A DNA stretch of 64,000 bases from Gymnothorax reevesii (lineage: Eukaryota; Chordata; Actinopteri; Anguilliformes; Muraenidae): assembly GCA_029721435.1 (NCBI GenBank), contig CM056576.1, positions 72,061,876 to 72,125,875 on the forward strand, read 5' to 3'. A model generated the notes under the pieces. That model did no database searches and was not told where the DNA came from. It was given only the letters and a program-made list of their open reading frames with translations. Each line of letters opens with the position of its first letter. Positions within the stretch are counted from its first letter, which is position 1. The translations under genes were made by a program, and so were the position numbers. This document shows positions 21,877 to 33,140 of the stretch, one piece after another.

Positions 21877-23450
21877 GTGTCTGCGTATATTAAAACATGC
21901 CATACCTGCCAGATCGCTGGGAAACCAAATCAAAAGCTTAAATCAGCGCCTTTGCGTCCCATTATAGCTGTTGGAGAACCTTTTGAGCACATTGTTATTG
22001 ATTGTGTAGGTCCACTGCCAAGATCGAAAAATGGAATCAATTCTATTTTCACTTTAATGTGCTTGAACACTCGCTACCCTTTCGCCTTTCCTTTACGCAC
22101 CATCTCTACGAAAGCGGTGTTGCGGGCTGTTGGTAAATTAATAAAAAACTAAGAACGTTGTCCCGATGAAGAAGCAGACTCCGATGTTGGTAGCAAAAGC
22201 AGGAAAAAGTTTATTACACAGCCGGCCGTGAGAACAACAGCATAATGCAAAGTTCCAAAAGAAACTTTATACATGTTAAAGTACAGACTTATGCATACGA
22301 TTTCTTTAATGTTATCAGAAGTTGTTGCTGATTGGTTCCAGGGTTTACACATTGATAAAAAGCAATACTCTACAATTGGGCCTCTCCTGGACCACTCAAC
22401 TTAATTGATTCAATAGATTCCCAACCCCTGGAAGTGAGCTCCATATGTGGGCATACGGAACCTCCAACTAAAAGGTGCGAGTGCCTATTGTCCTGTGGGA
22501 ACTGAAGACAAACGGAGATCCCAGCTGGAAGTCGCAAATAGGCAATATGTCCTGCCGGACCTGACGGCTTCTCTTTATCACCTAATACAAATTCATTACT
22601 TGTTGATCAAACCGTCTGGCTCACCTCATATTGCCAACACCCAAAAAATCCTGTTTCCCAAAAGGGCTTTGATTCAGTTTATGTCTGTGTTTGGCATTCC
22701 AAGATTTGTTCAAAGCAACTGGGGGTCTAATTTCACTTGGGGTTTTTGATGTCCTAAAACAGCTGTGAATAGAACACCTTGCATCCACAGCCTATCACGC
22801 ACAGTCGCAGGGTTCGCTTGAAAGATTCCACCAGTCGATGAAATCTCTCTTACGCGCCTACTGCATGCAGTAAGATGCGGACTGGGAGGAGTCACTACTG
22901 TGGCTCATGTTGGCTGCGCGTGAAAGTTGTGCAGGAGAGTGCAGGTTTTAGCCGAAATGATTTGGTGTTCAAGCATGAGGTGCGGGGCCTCTTGTAAGTT
23001 TTGGGGGATGAGGGGAAACCCGCTGTACCGCCCACAAATGTCGAAGCGTATGTTCTTGGCTTTAAAGACAGACTGACAAGGGCTTGGGATGTGGCAAGAA
23101 CTAATTTGGAGGGCGCTCAAAAGAAAATGAAGCGCTTGTATGATCGAGCGGTAGAACGTCGTTCTTTTGAAGCAGGTGATCAAGTGCTTGTGCTTCGTCC
23201 GTTAGCGCTGTCACCACTGGAGTCCAAATTTGATAGTACGTATTCGGTGATTCGTAAGGTCTCTGATGAGAACTACTTGGTAGCCACCCCATCCCGTAGA
23301 AAAAAATTAACGTATCATGTAAATTCCATGAAGCCCTATTATGAGTCTATGGGCACAAAGCCAGCGTTGACCTCTGCTCCTGTTCTTAGTTGCACGGGAC
23401 AAGAGATTGGGGATGAAATTGCCCATCCAACTGATGGCACTCTTCGTGGG
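21877..23450 (+). pseudogene. Integrase of element A, split by an insertion
   Basis: CHTCQIAGKPN closes the zinc module. IVIDCVGPLP (about 21992) gives the first catalytic Asp. The frame breaks at 22129 by a 535-bp insertion and resumes at 22664 with ALIQFMSVFGIP. The second aspartate has become asparagine (FVQSNWGSN, about 22715). The glutamate is visible in GSLERFHQS (about 22815). The C-terminal module continues to about 23340 (KLTYHVNSMKPYYES). Several more stops lie at 22740-23000. The three catalytic positions are thus recognisable, but one is substituted. Confidence 0.75.
22129..22663 (-). mobile_element. 535-bp insertion in element A integrase, possible solo LTR
   Basis: The integrase text stops after codons for KAVLRA and resumes after GGGCT at 22664-22668, which also stands at 22124-22128, giving a 5-base target duplication. 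The insert has no coding domain. On the minus strand it holds AATAAACTTTTTCCTGC near 22215, the style of an LTR polyadenylation region, so a solo LTR of an unrelated element is possible. Its ends are not a clean TG...CA pair. Confidence 0.5.
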
Positions 23451-23487
23451 CCTCTGAAACTCTGCGTGCTTTTCGCAGTTAGAGGAG

Positions 23488-24300
23488 ATGTTGGCGTACA
23501 TACCCGGGCCTCAGCGGGGGGAGTTAATCCAACTAATACGTAAATACCCTGACTTGTTTGCAGGCACCCCATCTCAAACCACTTGGATAGAACATGACAT
23601 TGATGTTACTGATTCTGTCCCTGTTAAGCATCACTTTTATCGGGAGTCCCCAGAAAAACGTAAAGTGCTGGAAACTGAAGTTCAATACCTGCTCGATAAT
23701 AACCAGGCGGTACCTTCATTTTCAGAGTGGGCGTCTCCGTGCATCCTGGTTGAGAAGCCAGATAAGAAGTTCAGGTTCTGCACTGATTTTCGAAAGGTGA
23801 ATAGTCTCACGAAAGGAGATAGTTTTCCTTTACCATAGATTGAAGACAGTGTAGATTCCGTGGGATCTGCCAAATTTGTTACGAAACTTGATCTCTTGAA
23901 GGGATTTTGGCAGGTGCCGTTAACAAAAAGGGCAATGGAAATCTCATCCTTTATCGCCCCGTTCGGATTATATTCGTGCACCATTATAGCTTTGGCTTAA
24001 GAAATGCGCCCGCTACGTTTCAACGTCTTATGAATCGGGTAATTTTGGGGTTAGATGCTCGCCCCGTTTATCTGGACGATTTAATTTTGGTTAGTGACAC
24101 TTGGGAATCACATTTGCAGAGGCTCACAGCAGTGTTTGACCACTTGACTGAGGTGCAGTTAATGGTGAACTTATCTAAATGTGAGTTTTCCAGAGGCACC
24201 GTGACATACCTCGGCAAGATTGTAGGCAACGGCGAAGTGTGCCCTATCGATGCTAAAATTACGGCCATTCAGCAATATCCACCTCTTATTACAAATAAAG
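23488..24300 (+). pseudogene. Reverse transcriptase of element A
   Basis: Motifs: ASPCILVEKPDKKFRFCTDF (about 23728), FVTKLDLLKGFWQVPL (about 23876), FGLRNAPATFQRLM (about 23992) and the active site VYLDDLILV (about 24067). Two breaks are clear: a TAG at 23836-23838 after FPLP and a frame change near 23905-23990. YLDD here replaces YIDD of the B family. It follows integrase directly, as in B. Confidence 0.82.
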
Positions 24301-24870
24301 ATTTGCAGAGATTTCTTGGCTTGGTGGGGTTTTACAGATGTTTTTGTAAGAATTTTGCCACCCTGGTGGCCCCATTGACTAATCTTTTGAGGGATGGGGA
24401 AAAGTATGTGTGGACTTCTAGCTGTCAAATGGATTTTGAAAATGTTAAGTCCATTCTTTGCTCTGCCCCTGTTCTGTCTGCTCCACGTTTTGATAAGCCC
24501 TTTGTATTACAGGTTGATGCCAGCAATGTCGGAGCGGGTGCTGTTTTGATGCAGGTTGATAGACATGACACTTACTATCCTGTGTGTTTCTTTTCTAAGA
24601 AATTCTGTTTGTACCAGCATCTTTATTCTGTGGTCTAAAAAGAGGCACTGACACTAATATGGGCTTTACAACATTTTTCTGTTTACATCAATTCAGCAGT
24701 AGCCTTGACCGTTTATCCTGATCATAACCCTCTGGTTTTTTTGAATTCGCTGAAGTGTCCGAATCAGCGCTTGGTGGTCTCTGTTCCTACAGTCATACTG
24801 CTTGGATATACGGCACATTAAGGGATCCGAAAAGAATCGTGGCCGATGCATTATCCCGTACTTAATCCAA
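24301..24870 (+). pseudogene. RNase H of element A
   Basis: The RT connection (RFLGLVGFYRCFCKNFATLV) leads into RNase H: FVLQVDASNVGAGAVLMQ (Asp, about 24505). The YSVV stretch ends in a TAA at 24636-24638, where the YSxxEKE glutamate motif should follow; AAAAAGAGG just after it is a degraded EKE. TVYPDHNPLVF (about 24708) is the third acidic region with a changed residue. A NRGRCIIPYL scrap near 24840 replaces the usual ADALSR ending. Non-functional. Confidence 0.75.
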
Positions 24871-25040
24871 TGCTGTTTGTTTTTCTTTTTTTGTCTCCAC
24901 CTCTTTGTGTCTTTTCATCTACTCCTTGGGTGGGAGACGAGGGATCGGAAGGACTGTGACTGTTGCCTGAGTTGTCTGGGAAAAAAAGAAGAAAACTATG
25001 TTCCTATAGGCTCTACGTTTTTTTCGAAAAAGGGGGGGCA

Positions 25041-25362
25041 TGTGACGACTGTGCGGACTTGAGGACGTGGCTGCGCTGCACTGCGTCGCTCCTGATTGAC
25101 AGCTGCCCTGGCGGACAGCGTGGTTGCGCTCTCCTGCGTCACTGATTATCACCTGGCCCGTACCCACGAGCACTTCTGTTTAAATTGGACTGCTTCAGTT
25201 GGCCGTGGCCCGTGTAGTAGTAGGCTGCACGTTGGCCATTTGTTTGGTGCCGGTCTTTGTAAACTTGCAAGATTCCTCAGTAAAAGATTTGTGTAAACTT
25301 GAATTTTGGTCTGCTCATCATTTGTGTTTGTTGCGTTTCTTTTTTTGGAGCCAAGCGTAACA
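25041..25362 (+). repeat. 3' LTR of element A
   Basis: 322 bases, start TGTGACGACTGTG, end GCGTAACA, preceded by the polypurine run AAAAAGGGGGGGCA. It matches 13140-13453 with small indels and roughly 15-20 substitutions by eye. Confidence 0.85.
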
Positions 25363-26130
25363 CGCCCCCAGACCGAGGGCAATTAATTTGCATAATAAAT
25401 GTAGAACATGTCCTAAAAGCCACGTCTTCATTCGGCATACGTTCAAGGGATGAATTCTGATAAAACTCATTTTGGCAGTTTCCTAAACCGAACACAATCC
25501 AAGCATCAATCAAGTACATAAGCATCTAGCAAAACATAGGATAACATAATATTAGAGCTCTATCGCAAGCATTTCCCCTGGATCTGTGCCATGTATGCCA
25601 ACTATACGTCAAATGAAAGAGGAAATCCACGGAATCTGACGATTTAAGCCTTGTCAGTTTAAACCGACAGCGCACTGAATGAACAGGCCTGCAATTTGCA
25701 TGTTACAACAATGAGCTGTTTTTTTTTTTTACTTTGATTCAGATCATTTAAAAAAGATATGCCTCCATTCATTAAATCATCTTGTTTTTTCCTGCCCTTC
25801 CCCATCATAGCATTAAGTCCATTTCAGGCTTCTCTAATTTTACCAAAGCAGAGCTGCTTTTTGACTTTATATTTTATCCTATTATTCCTAAAAATCGAGT
25901 TTAACTCTTTGCTCTTTAACTTAACTAGGTCCAAATCACCATTGATAAAGGCAGCCCTCCTCTATTTAATACACTATTGCATCTCAGCAGAAGCCATTCT
26001 TTTTGCATTAGGATACACTCTGATGGTTTTCTTAGTAGTGACATTAGTCTCACAAAACTTAATATACTCAGTTATAGTCTCTGTTATTTTATCAGTGTCA
26101 CTGCAACAGTAAAAAAAAAAAACACTTGCC
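25363..26130. other. No feature recognised
   Basis: AT-rich sequence without family motifs. The 117-codon plus-strand frame at 25759-26112 is hydrophobic and low in complexity, and its reverse strand runs into LINE-like sequence, so I do not treat it as a gene. Confidence 0.45.
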
Positions 26131-26665
26131 AATCTGTATTATCGAAGCAGTCCTGCAGCATCTCTTCACTCCTTGCGTCCCAGACCTGAACATCTTTAAA
26201 GGTTTCTCCCACTTTAGTTTTGCTCTATATTTTGGGAGCATATGGATGACATGATTGGATGTCTCGTGGGACAGTCAATATATTGATGAAGTGTGAGAAG
26301 GTGGCTAGCCAGATCACAGTTATTAAACTCTCCAAGAATGAGCACCGGCTGATCTGGTGAGCGTGACAGTGCAGTATAAGGCTATAGCTTTCAGCTATCT
26401 TACATGCAGCCTATTGGTGTTTCTCTCCAGGCCTGTATGGCAGAAAAATTGTGATCGGCCCAAATTCACGCGGCAGATAAAAAGGCCCGAAAGACACTAA
26501 CGATTTCATAATTCGGAGAGCGTATCTGTTCACGAATGGTCATTTGCAAGGCCCATTTGTTTACCATAAAAATGCATAATCCACCGCTGACAGATTTCTT
26601 GGATAGGTGCTCATCTTTGTCTGCTCTGATCACTGTGTATCCAGCAATAGAGACTGAGTTGTGTT
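26130..26665 (-). pseudogene. LINE remnant, APE-type endonuclease region
   Basis: Read on the minus strand, with frameshifts, this segment gives fragments typical of the N-terminal endonuclease of fish LINEs: LSAVDYAFLW near 26570, VSFGPFYLPREF near 26480, a YIDCPTR-like phrase near 26280, and VQVWDARSEEMLQDCFDNTD near 26170, which matches the linker after the endonuclease. Multiple stops are present. The clade (Rex1/Babar-, L2- or RTE-like) is not settled. No tail or target duplication was found. Confidence 0.45.
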
Positions 26666-26734
26666 TTTGAAAAAAGCAGGGACATCCCTGAAAAAGATGT
26701 TACCTAGAAAATCAGACATATTGCTCCAGTTCTA

Positions 26735-27344
26735 ATCTTGCATATAAAGATGGGCAACATGCCCATGCCATAGTCACAAATATTACATTGCACCACAGAC
26801 ATTTTGCAGACCGTCTTATCCAGAGCAACATGCAAGAAATAATGCATTTTGCTGGAGCAAAAGTCCTGAAAATCCTTGAGAGACGCATACATCCGAGTGC
26901 AACACTTGGCTACAATGAACTTGGACCTTATAGTAAACCTGCTGTTCAAAAGGAATCTATGACACAATTCTAGTTAATGATTCACTATGACAAGGAAGGC
27001 TGCATTTAATTTTAAAACTATTATTTATGCAAAATTAATTAGGTTGGGAGAGAAATGGTCTTAAGAGTTGAGATTTCTGACAACACATAGGGTAGTTAGA
27101 GTGTCTGCAGCTCTGACTGCCATGAGAAGGTCATACCACCACGTTTGAGCCAGAATAATAATAATAATAATAATAATAATACATTTTATTTAATGGAGCC
27201 TTTCATGACACTCAATGTCACCTCTCATCATAAAAGATCCATAAAAACAAACAAAAACATTTAAAATGCATAATAAACAGGAGAGCACCAGCAATGAAAC
27301 ATCAGCACAATGAACAATAGAACGTACAACGAGCAACTGAGCAT
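26735..27344. repeat. Dispersed repeat fragments and an AAT microsatellite
   Basis: Around 26785-26835 the wording 'ttacattgcacca' and 'gacattttgcagac' with 'cttatccagagcaac' is a widely dispersed fish repeat. An (AAT)n run covers about 27151-27181. The following 'ttatttaatggagcctttcatgac' resembles a LINE 3' region found at many loci. No gene. Confidence 0.4.
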
Positions 27345-27688
27345 ATGCTGCGAAAAAGTATTTGTCCCCTTCCTGATTTCTTTTTTTTGCATATTTGTCA
27401 AAATAAATGTTTCAGATCAATTCATGCAAAATGCAGTGTTTAATGATGATTTCATTTATTGAGGGGAAAAAGCTATCCAAACCTACCTGGCCCTATGAGA
27501 AAAAAAAATTGCCCCTCAACCTAATAACTGGTTGTGCCACTCTTGGTGACAACAACTGCAATCAAGCGTTTGCAATAACTGGCAATGAGTCTCACATTGC
27601 TGTGGAGTAATTTTGGCCCACTCTTCCTAGCACAATTGTATTAATTCAACCACATTGGAGGGTTTTTGAGCGCGAATGGCCTGATTAA

Positions 27689-28274
27689 GGTAGGTAGACA
27701 CTCCCAAAATAGGCTCTTTTTTTTTTTTCTTTTATATTGTTTTTGACATTTTTGTAAAATAACCTTCAGTAAGTTCATAGTGTGTGTACTTGATAGGACT
27801 ATCAAAAATATGGACATCTGTTGTTTTTTGTCAATTTCTCAAAAAGTTGATTTTGACCTGCCAAGCATTGCTTCAAACACTATTTTTTCTCTTTCTCTCA
27901 TGCTATCATTTTGAAGAAATTATTTGTGTAATTCTAGATTTTGTGGTAATTGGGTACCCAATAAAGTAAAAAAAAAAAAAAAAAACACTAAAATGCCCAT
28001 ATTTTTTCACAGAAATATTGGGTCTGAAAACCTTCTGATCAGAACATATACTATATAGTCATAAATGATCAGTGAAAATTTGAAAAAGTTTGAGATATCC
28101 TGCCTGAGGTATTTGATCAAGTTCCACATTGTGGTTGCCATCTCGGGAACTAATTAGTATAATTTATGTAAATGAGCCATCACTTCAATTCTTTATTTAG
28201 TAGTTGTTCAAATGATGTTGGTTCTAAATTATGAATGAAAGATAAATAAATGTATTTGGGAGTGTCTACCTACC
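27689..28274. mobile_element. 586-bp MITE with TTAA target duplication
   Basis: Perfect terminal inverted repeats of 20 bases: GGTAGGTAGACACTCCCAAA at 27689-27708 and its complement ending at 28274. TTAA stands on both sides (27685-27688 and 28275-28278). The interior is AT-rich and non-coding, with a T run at 27718 and an A run near 27968. TTAA duplication is known for piggyBac and Kolobok elements; the terminus matches neither family's usual first three bases exactly, so the superfamily is open. Confidence 0.88.
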
Positions 28275-29551
28275 TTAAGGTCATGCCACGGCGTCTCAAT
28301 TGGATTTAAGTCTGGACTTTGCCACTCCAAAACCTTCATTTTATTTTATTTTTTTTGAGCCATGCAGAGGTGGACTTGCTGGTATGTTTCAGATCATTGT
28401 CCTGCTACATAACCCAAGTCGGCTTGAGCTTGACGTCACAAACTGATGGTCAGACATTCTCCTTCAGGATTTTCTCGTAGACAGCAGAATAATGGTTCCA
28501 TTAATTATGGCAAGTCGTCCAGGTCTTGAATCAGCAAAGCAGCCCCAGATCATCACACCACCATCACCATGTTTGACTTTGGGAATAATGTTCTTTTTAT
28601 GAAATGCTGTGTTAGTTTTACGTCAAATGTAATGGAATGTACACCTTCCAAAAAGTTCAACTTTTACCTTTTTAGTCCACAGGATATTTTTATTAAAAGT
28701 CTTGGGGATCATCAAGATGATTTTTGGCAAATGTGAGTCGAGCCCTTGTTTTCTTTTTGTTCAGCAGTGGTTTTTACCTTGGAACTCTCCCATAGATGCC
28801 ATTTTTGCCCAGTCTCTTTTTTATTGTTGAATCATGAACACTGACTTTAACTGAGGCAAATGAGGCGTACACTTCTTTAGATGTTGTTCTGGGATCTTTT
28901 GTGACCTCCTCGATGAATTGTCGATACGCTCTTGGAGTAATTTTGCTAGGCTGGCCCGTTATGGCCCCAATTTGTTATGACATTTACAAACGTAAAATTC
29001 TAAATTTTATGACATTTACGACAGAATTTTAAAACTTAAACACATTTAATTAAACAAACACTTTTGACTAATCTCCTATCTACTCTACTGACCAAGATTC
29101 ATTATATACAACAACAAAAAAAATTTACAGTCCCTTTGGTTGGGTTGCTTGGTGATGTTCCGGGTGAGGAAAATGCTCCAACACAGGCAAAAATCCACAA
29201 AAAGCTACACAGGTCTTGAAAAGAGTGACAGGTCTGGTCAAATGTATCCTTCTGCTTGCAATTTCTCCTACTACTCCACTCCCTCAATTTTCCTCCTTAT
29301 ATACTCTTTTGCAGACCCCTCCCACATTTAGACCTCTTTTCTTTTTATTCTCTGGGACTTGTCCCAGACATGCCCAAGACAAGCCCAAACCTAGCTCCAG
29401 TCTGGCCTTAACATAAGAAAGGTCAATACTGCCATCTAGTGGCTTCTATTCGCATTACGCCTCCATTCCAGAAGGGAAAAATTTTGACTCAAAAAGGCAA
29501 AATTTTTCTTTTCAATATAAAAATGGTTAAGTAGACACTTGCGTCTATGTG

Positions 29552-29555
<4 letters not shown>

Positions 29556-29597
<42 letters not shown>
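29556..29597. repeat. TA dinucleotide microsatellite
   Basis: An uninterrupted run of about 20 TA units inside the 3' untranslated part of element C. The same place in B and D has only a short TATATATA stretch, so the run expanded after insertion. Confidence 0.9.
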
Positions 29598-29639
29598 CAC
29601 AATGTGCTAATAAACATGTGATATATACACATACTCAAA

Positions 29640-31043
29640 CACGGGATAAGCAATCAGCAATTACATTGTCAGTACCCTTTACATGCTTAATTTCCAAGTC
29701 AAACTCCTGTAAAATCAAACTCCAATTCAACAATCTCCGATTCTTGTTTTTCATCTTACTCAAAAACATTAACGGATTGTGGTCAGTATACACAATCATT
29801 GGCTTTTACCCTGTACAAACATAAACCTCAAAGTGTTGTAAAAGATAGAACCAGAGCCAACAGCTCCTTCTCGATTGTGGAATAGTTCTTTTGGTGTCGA
29901 TTGAACTTCCTGGAGAAGTATGCCACGGGATGCTCAATGTCATCAGAGTCACTTCTCTGTAGGAGCACAGATCCACAAGCTTGGTCGCTAGTGTCGACCG
30001 CGATGGAGAACGGTTTGTTGACGTCAGGAGATTTGAACACGGGGAAGTGACACAGCAGAGACTTCAGGCGATCGAAGGCTCTCTGGCATGCATCATCCCA
30101 AGTGAACTTTACGCCTTTCTTCAGTTGGTTGGTGAGATTGAGAGCAATCTCAGCAAAGTTCTTGCAGAACTTGCGGTAGTACACGATCATTCCAAGGAAG
30201 CAGCGTAAAGCTTTTTTGTTGTCAGGAACTGGAAAGTCCATGATGGCTTGGACTTTAGCATTCATGGGTGCCACCTTACCCTGGCCTATGACGTAGCCAA
30301 GATAGGTGACAATAGCACAACCAAAGTCACTCTTGTTCAGGTTAACAGTCAGGTTAGCCTGGGTCAGGCGCTGGAACAATGTCTCTACATCTTTTAGATG
30401 TTCTTCCCAGGAGTCACTCCATGTGATCAGGTCGTCGATGTACGCACCCGTGTGTGGCAATCCGGCAATTGTAGACTGTATCATCCTTTGGAACGTGGCT
30501 GGGGCGTTTTTCATGCCAAAGGGTAGGACTTCATACTGGTACAAGCCAGATGGTCTGCCAAACGCAGAGATGCTCTTGGCCCTCTCAGTTAAAGGCACAC
30601 ACCAATAACCTTCAATAAATCAATCTTCGTCAGAAACTTTGCTTGCCCTACTCTATCAATACAATCATCAATCCTAGGTATTGGAGACACATCAGTTCTA
30701 GTTACAGCATTGACTTTGCGATAATCTGTACAGAATCTAGTACTTCCATCAGGTTTTGGAACTAGCACACAGGGTGAACTCCAATCTGAGTTGGAGGGTC
30801 TGATAATATCATGTTCTAACATGTACTCAACCTTTTCTCAGCAATCTCTCTTTTTTCAGGATTCATCAGGTACGGATGCTGTTTTATTGGTTTGGCATCA
30901 CCAACATCTACATCATGAGAGGCTATAGAACCTCTCTTTGGAACATCAGGAAATAGATCTTTACATTTCTTGATCAACCTCTCAAACTGATCTTTCTGTG
31001 AGGGTTCTAAGTGCTGGAGTTTTACATCAAGATTTTGCAACAC
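29640..31043 (-). pseudogene. Reverse transcriptase and RNase H of element C
   Basis: RT motifs SSPCVLVPKPDGSTRFCTDY (about 30780), LTKIDLLK (about 30630), FGMKNAPATFQ and AYIDDLITW (about 30440) are all present. Breaks occur near 30830 and near 30600, where the GYW of other copies is shifted. The frame from 30598 then runs through the connection into RNase H (AVDTSDQACGSVLLQ, IEKELLALVL) and is shifted at about 29830; the last part, with the TDHNPL region, lies at 29640-29827. One substitution changes DAS to DTS. Confidence 0.82.
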
Positions 31044-31054
31044 TTCAGAATTGA

Positions 31055-32214
31055 GAATTTACATGAAAGAACTTCAGCTTTAATTCTAGATTCATCATCT
31101 TGAAACCCCCCCTCATCTTCACACGTCTCGACCATAGGAGAATCTGAAGTGACAGCTGCAACCCTAGCATTTCTGTCATGATAAGGCTTGAGCATGTTAA
31201 TATGACACAATTGTTTAGGTTTTCTCCTATCTGGAGTCTTAACAATGTAATTGAGATCATTGAGTTTTGTCAGGACTTCATACGGACCATGAAATCTAGC
31301 CTGCAATGGATTGGACTGCAAGGGAAATGACACAAGAACCTTGTCTCCTGGTTTATACTCACGGCTTCTAGCCTTATGGTCATACCAAGTTTTCATTTTT
31401 CCCTGATTTGATTTCAAGTTCTCTTTGGCTAGGTCACAAGCTGCATGCACTCTTTCCTTGAACTTGCTAACATAGTCTAACAGACTGATATGCAGTTCTT
31501 TCTCTTGCCATTGTTCACTCAACAAAAGCAAAGGTCCTCTCACTTCATGGCCAAACACTAGCTCAAACGGACTGAATCCAGTAGACTCCTGCACTGCTTC
31601 TCTAGCTGCAAACAACAGCAAATGAACACCTTCATTCCAGTCTTTCTCATGGTCATAACAATAAGTCCTCATCATTGTCTTGAGAGTGGAATGAAACCGC
31701 TCTAAGGCACCCTGACTCTGGATGATAGGCACTAGAAAGAATCTGCTTCGCACCTAGTTCATACACTACCTGCTGAAACAATCTGGAAGTGACATTGCTA
31801 CCTTGGTCTGACTGAATTTCCCTGGGAAGGCCAAACAACGTGAAGAACTTTATCAAAGCCTTTGAGATTGCAGTTGCCTTGATGTTACGTAGAGGTATGG
31901 CTTCAGGGAATCTGGTAGATGCACACATGATTGTCAACAAGTACTGATTTCCAGATCTAGTTTTGGGTAATGGACCAACACAATCAGCAATGACCTTAGA
32001 GAAGGGCTCCCCAAATGCTGGGATAGGCTACAATGGAGCTACAGGTGGGTCTAACTGGTGTTTTCCAACTACCTGACAAGTGTGACAGGTTTTGCAAAAG
32101 TTGGAAACGTCTTTCCGAAGCCCGGGCCAGAAGAAGTGTTTCATGATTTTATTAACAGTCTTGTTAACACCAAGATGACCTCATAAAGATAAACTATGAG
32201 CCATTGTTAAGATC
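31055..32214 (-). pseudogene. Integrase of element C
   Basis: Begins mid-domain at the EILTMAHS equivalent, followed by CKTCHTC. The DDE core includes VIADCVGPLP-like text near 31985 (the usual VIVD aspartate survives, the valine is changed), then IQSDQGSN (about 31800) and a broken GALERFHS (about 31700), where a frame change occurs. RFHGPYEVLTKL gives the GPY-type module near 31280. A frameshift near 31060 ends it before RT. Confidence 0.78.
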
Positions 32215-33140
32215 TCATTCCTGCTTCTCATTTAGGTAGGTCATAATATCATCCTTAACACAGTTCTTGAACTCTTCAACTAATACCATCTCTTTTAGTG
32301 AGTTGAAATCATCCTTGACCTCCATAGAAGTACACCAGCGCTCAAAGCAAACCTGCTTCTCGTTAGCAAATTCGACATAAGTCTGATTGTCAGATTTCTT
32401 CAGACCTCTGAATTTCTGTCGGTAAGCCTCTGGAACCAACTCATAAGCTCTCAAAATAACCTTTTTGACAACCTCATAATCAGAGGAATCATCTGCAGAC
32501 AAAGCCGAATAGGCTTGTTGAGCTTTACCCTTGAGGACAGTTTGCAACAACAGAGGCCAGTGTTCCTTTGGCCACTGGCAACTCTTTGCTACCTTTTCAA
32601 AACAGTGGAAATAGTTGTCAACATCCTTTTTGCGAATGGAGGCACCAGTTTTACCTCCTGGCTAGCCCGAAATTTATTTTCATTTGCTATTTTTATTTTT
32701 AGCTGCTCCATTTGGAGCCTTTCTTCTCTATCGAATCTCTCTAAATCGAAATCTCTCTGTCTTGCTAATTTTTCTAAGTCAAAGACGCTTTGTCTTTGTT
32801 TTTCGTTTTCTTCCCTTTCTTTTTCTCTTTCTTCCCTCTCAAATTCTCTTTGTTTTTCTCTTTCCTCCCTTTCTTTCTCTCTTACCTCCCTTTCAATCTC
32901 TAGCAGTTTTAATTTAAGTTCAATTTCTACATTTGGATTTTCCAATAGAAACTGTTCCAGATCTCCTGGTGCAAACACATTTTCATCAATGTAATATTCA
33001 ACAATCTCTCTAGCCAGTCTTGCTTTTCGCATGGCTGGTTTTACCTCTGTCAGCTCTAAATGTCTGCATATTTCTAGCAGTTCTGTCTTTTTAAAAGACT
33101 TCAAAACCTCTACGGTTGGTGATTCCAAGAAGTCATCCAT
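32215..33140 (-). pseudogene. Gag of element C, C-terminus deleted
   Basis: Starts MDDFLESPTVEVLKSF at 33140, matching B. The coiled coil (EREVREKEREEREKQREF) follows. A frameshift near 32620 breaks the capsid part, which resumes at 32550 (MLQTVLKGKAQQAYSAL) and runs to TYLNEKQ at about 32222. There the sequence jumps directly to integrase text, so zinc knuckle and protease are gone. Confidence 0.8.

Larger units (their letters stand above)
13140..25362 (+). mobile_element. Ty3/gypsy element A, Gmr1-type gene order, split by element B
   Basis: LTRs lie at 13140-13453 and 25041-25362, both starting TGTGACGACTG and ending GCGTAACA. Flanks are TGCCC on the left and CGCCC on the right, a near-identical 5-base pair. 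The primer site after the 5' LTR (TGGGGGCTCGTC at 13456) matches the 3' end of proline tRNA as used by murine leukaemia virus. A polypurine tract (AAAAAGGGGGGG) precedes the 3' LTR. Coding order is gag, protease, integrase, reverse transcriptase, RNase H. Element B sits in the leader (13715-19735), and a 535-bp insertion splits the integrase (22129-22663). All coding parts are broken. Confidence 0.85.

Noticed and set aside
13140..25362. An envelope gene in elements A-D, making them retroviruses
   Set aside because: RNase H is followed almost at once by the polypurine tract and 3' LTR, leaving no room for env.
25759..26112. 117-codon hydrophobic plus-strand frame
   Set aside because: Low-complexity leucine/isoleucine/serine-rich translation of AT-rich DNA, without a family motif, and partly antisense to LINE-like text.
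32684..32994. Plus-strand frames rich in LSFSLSSLS opposite the C gag
   Set aside because: Mirror image of the charged coiled coil of Gag on the other strand.
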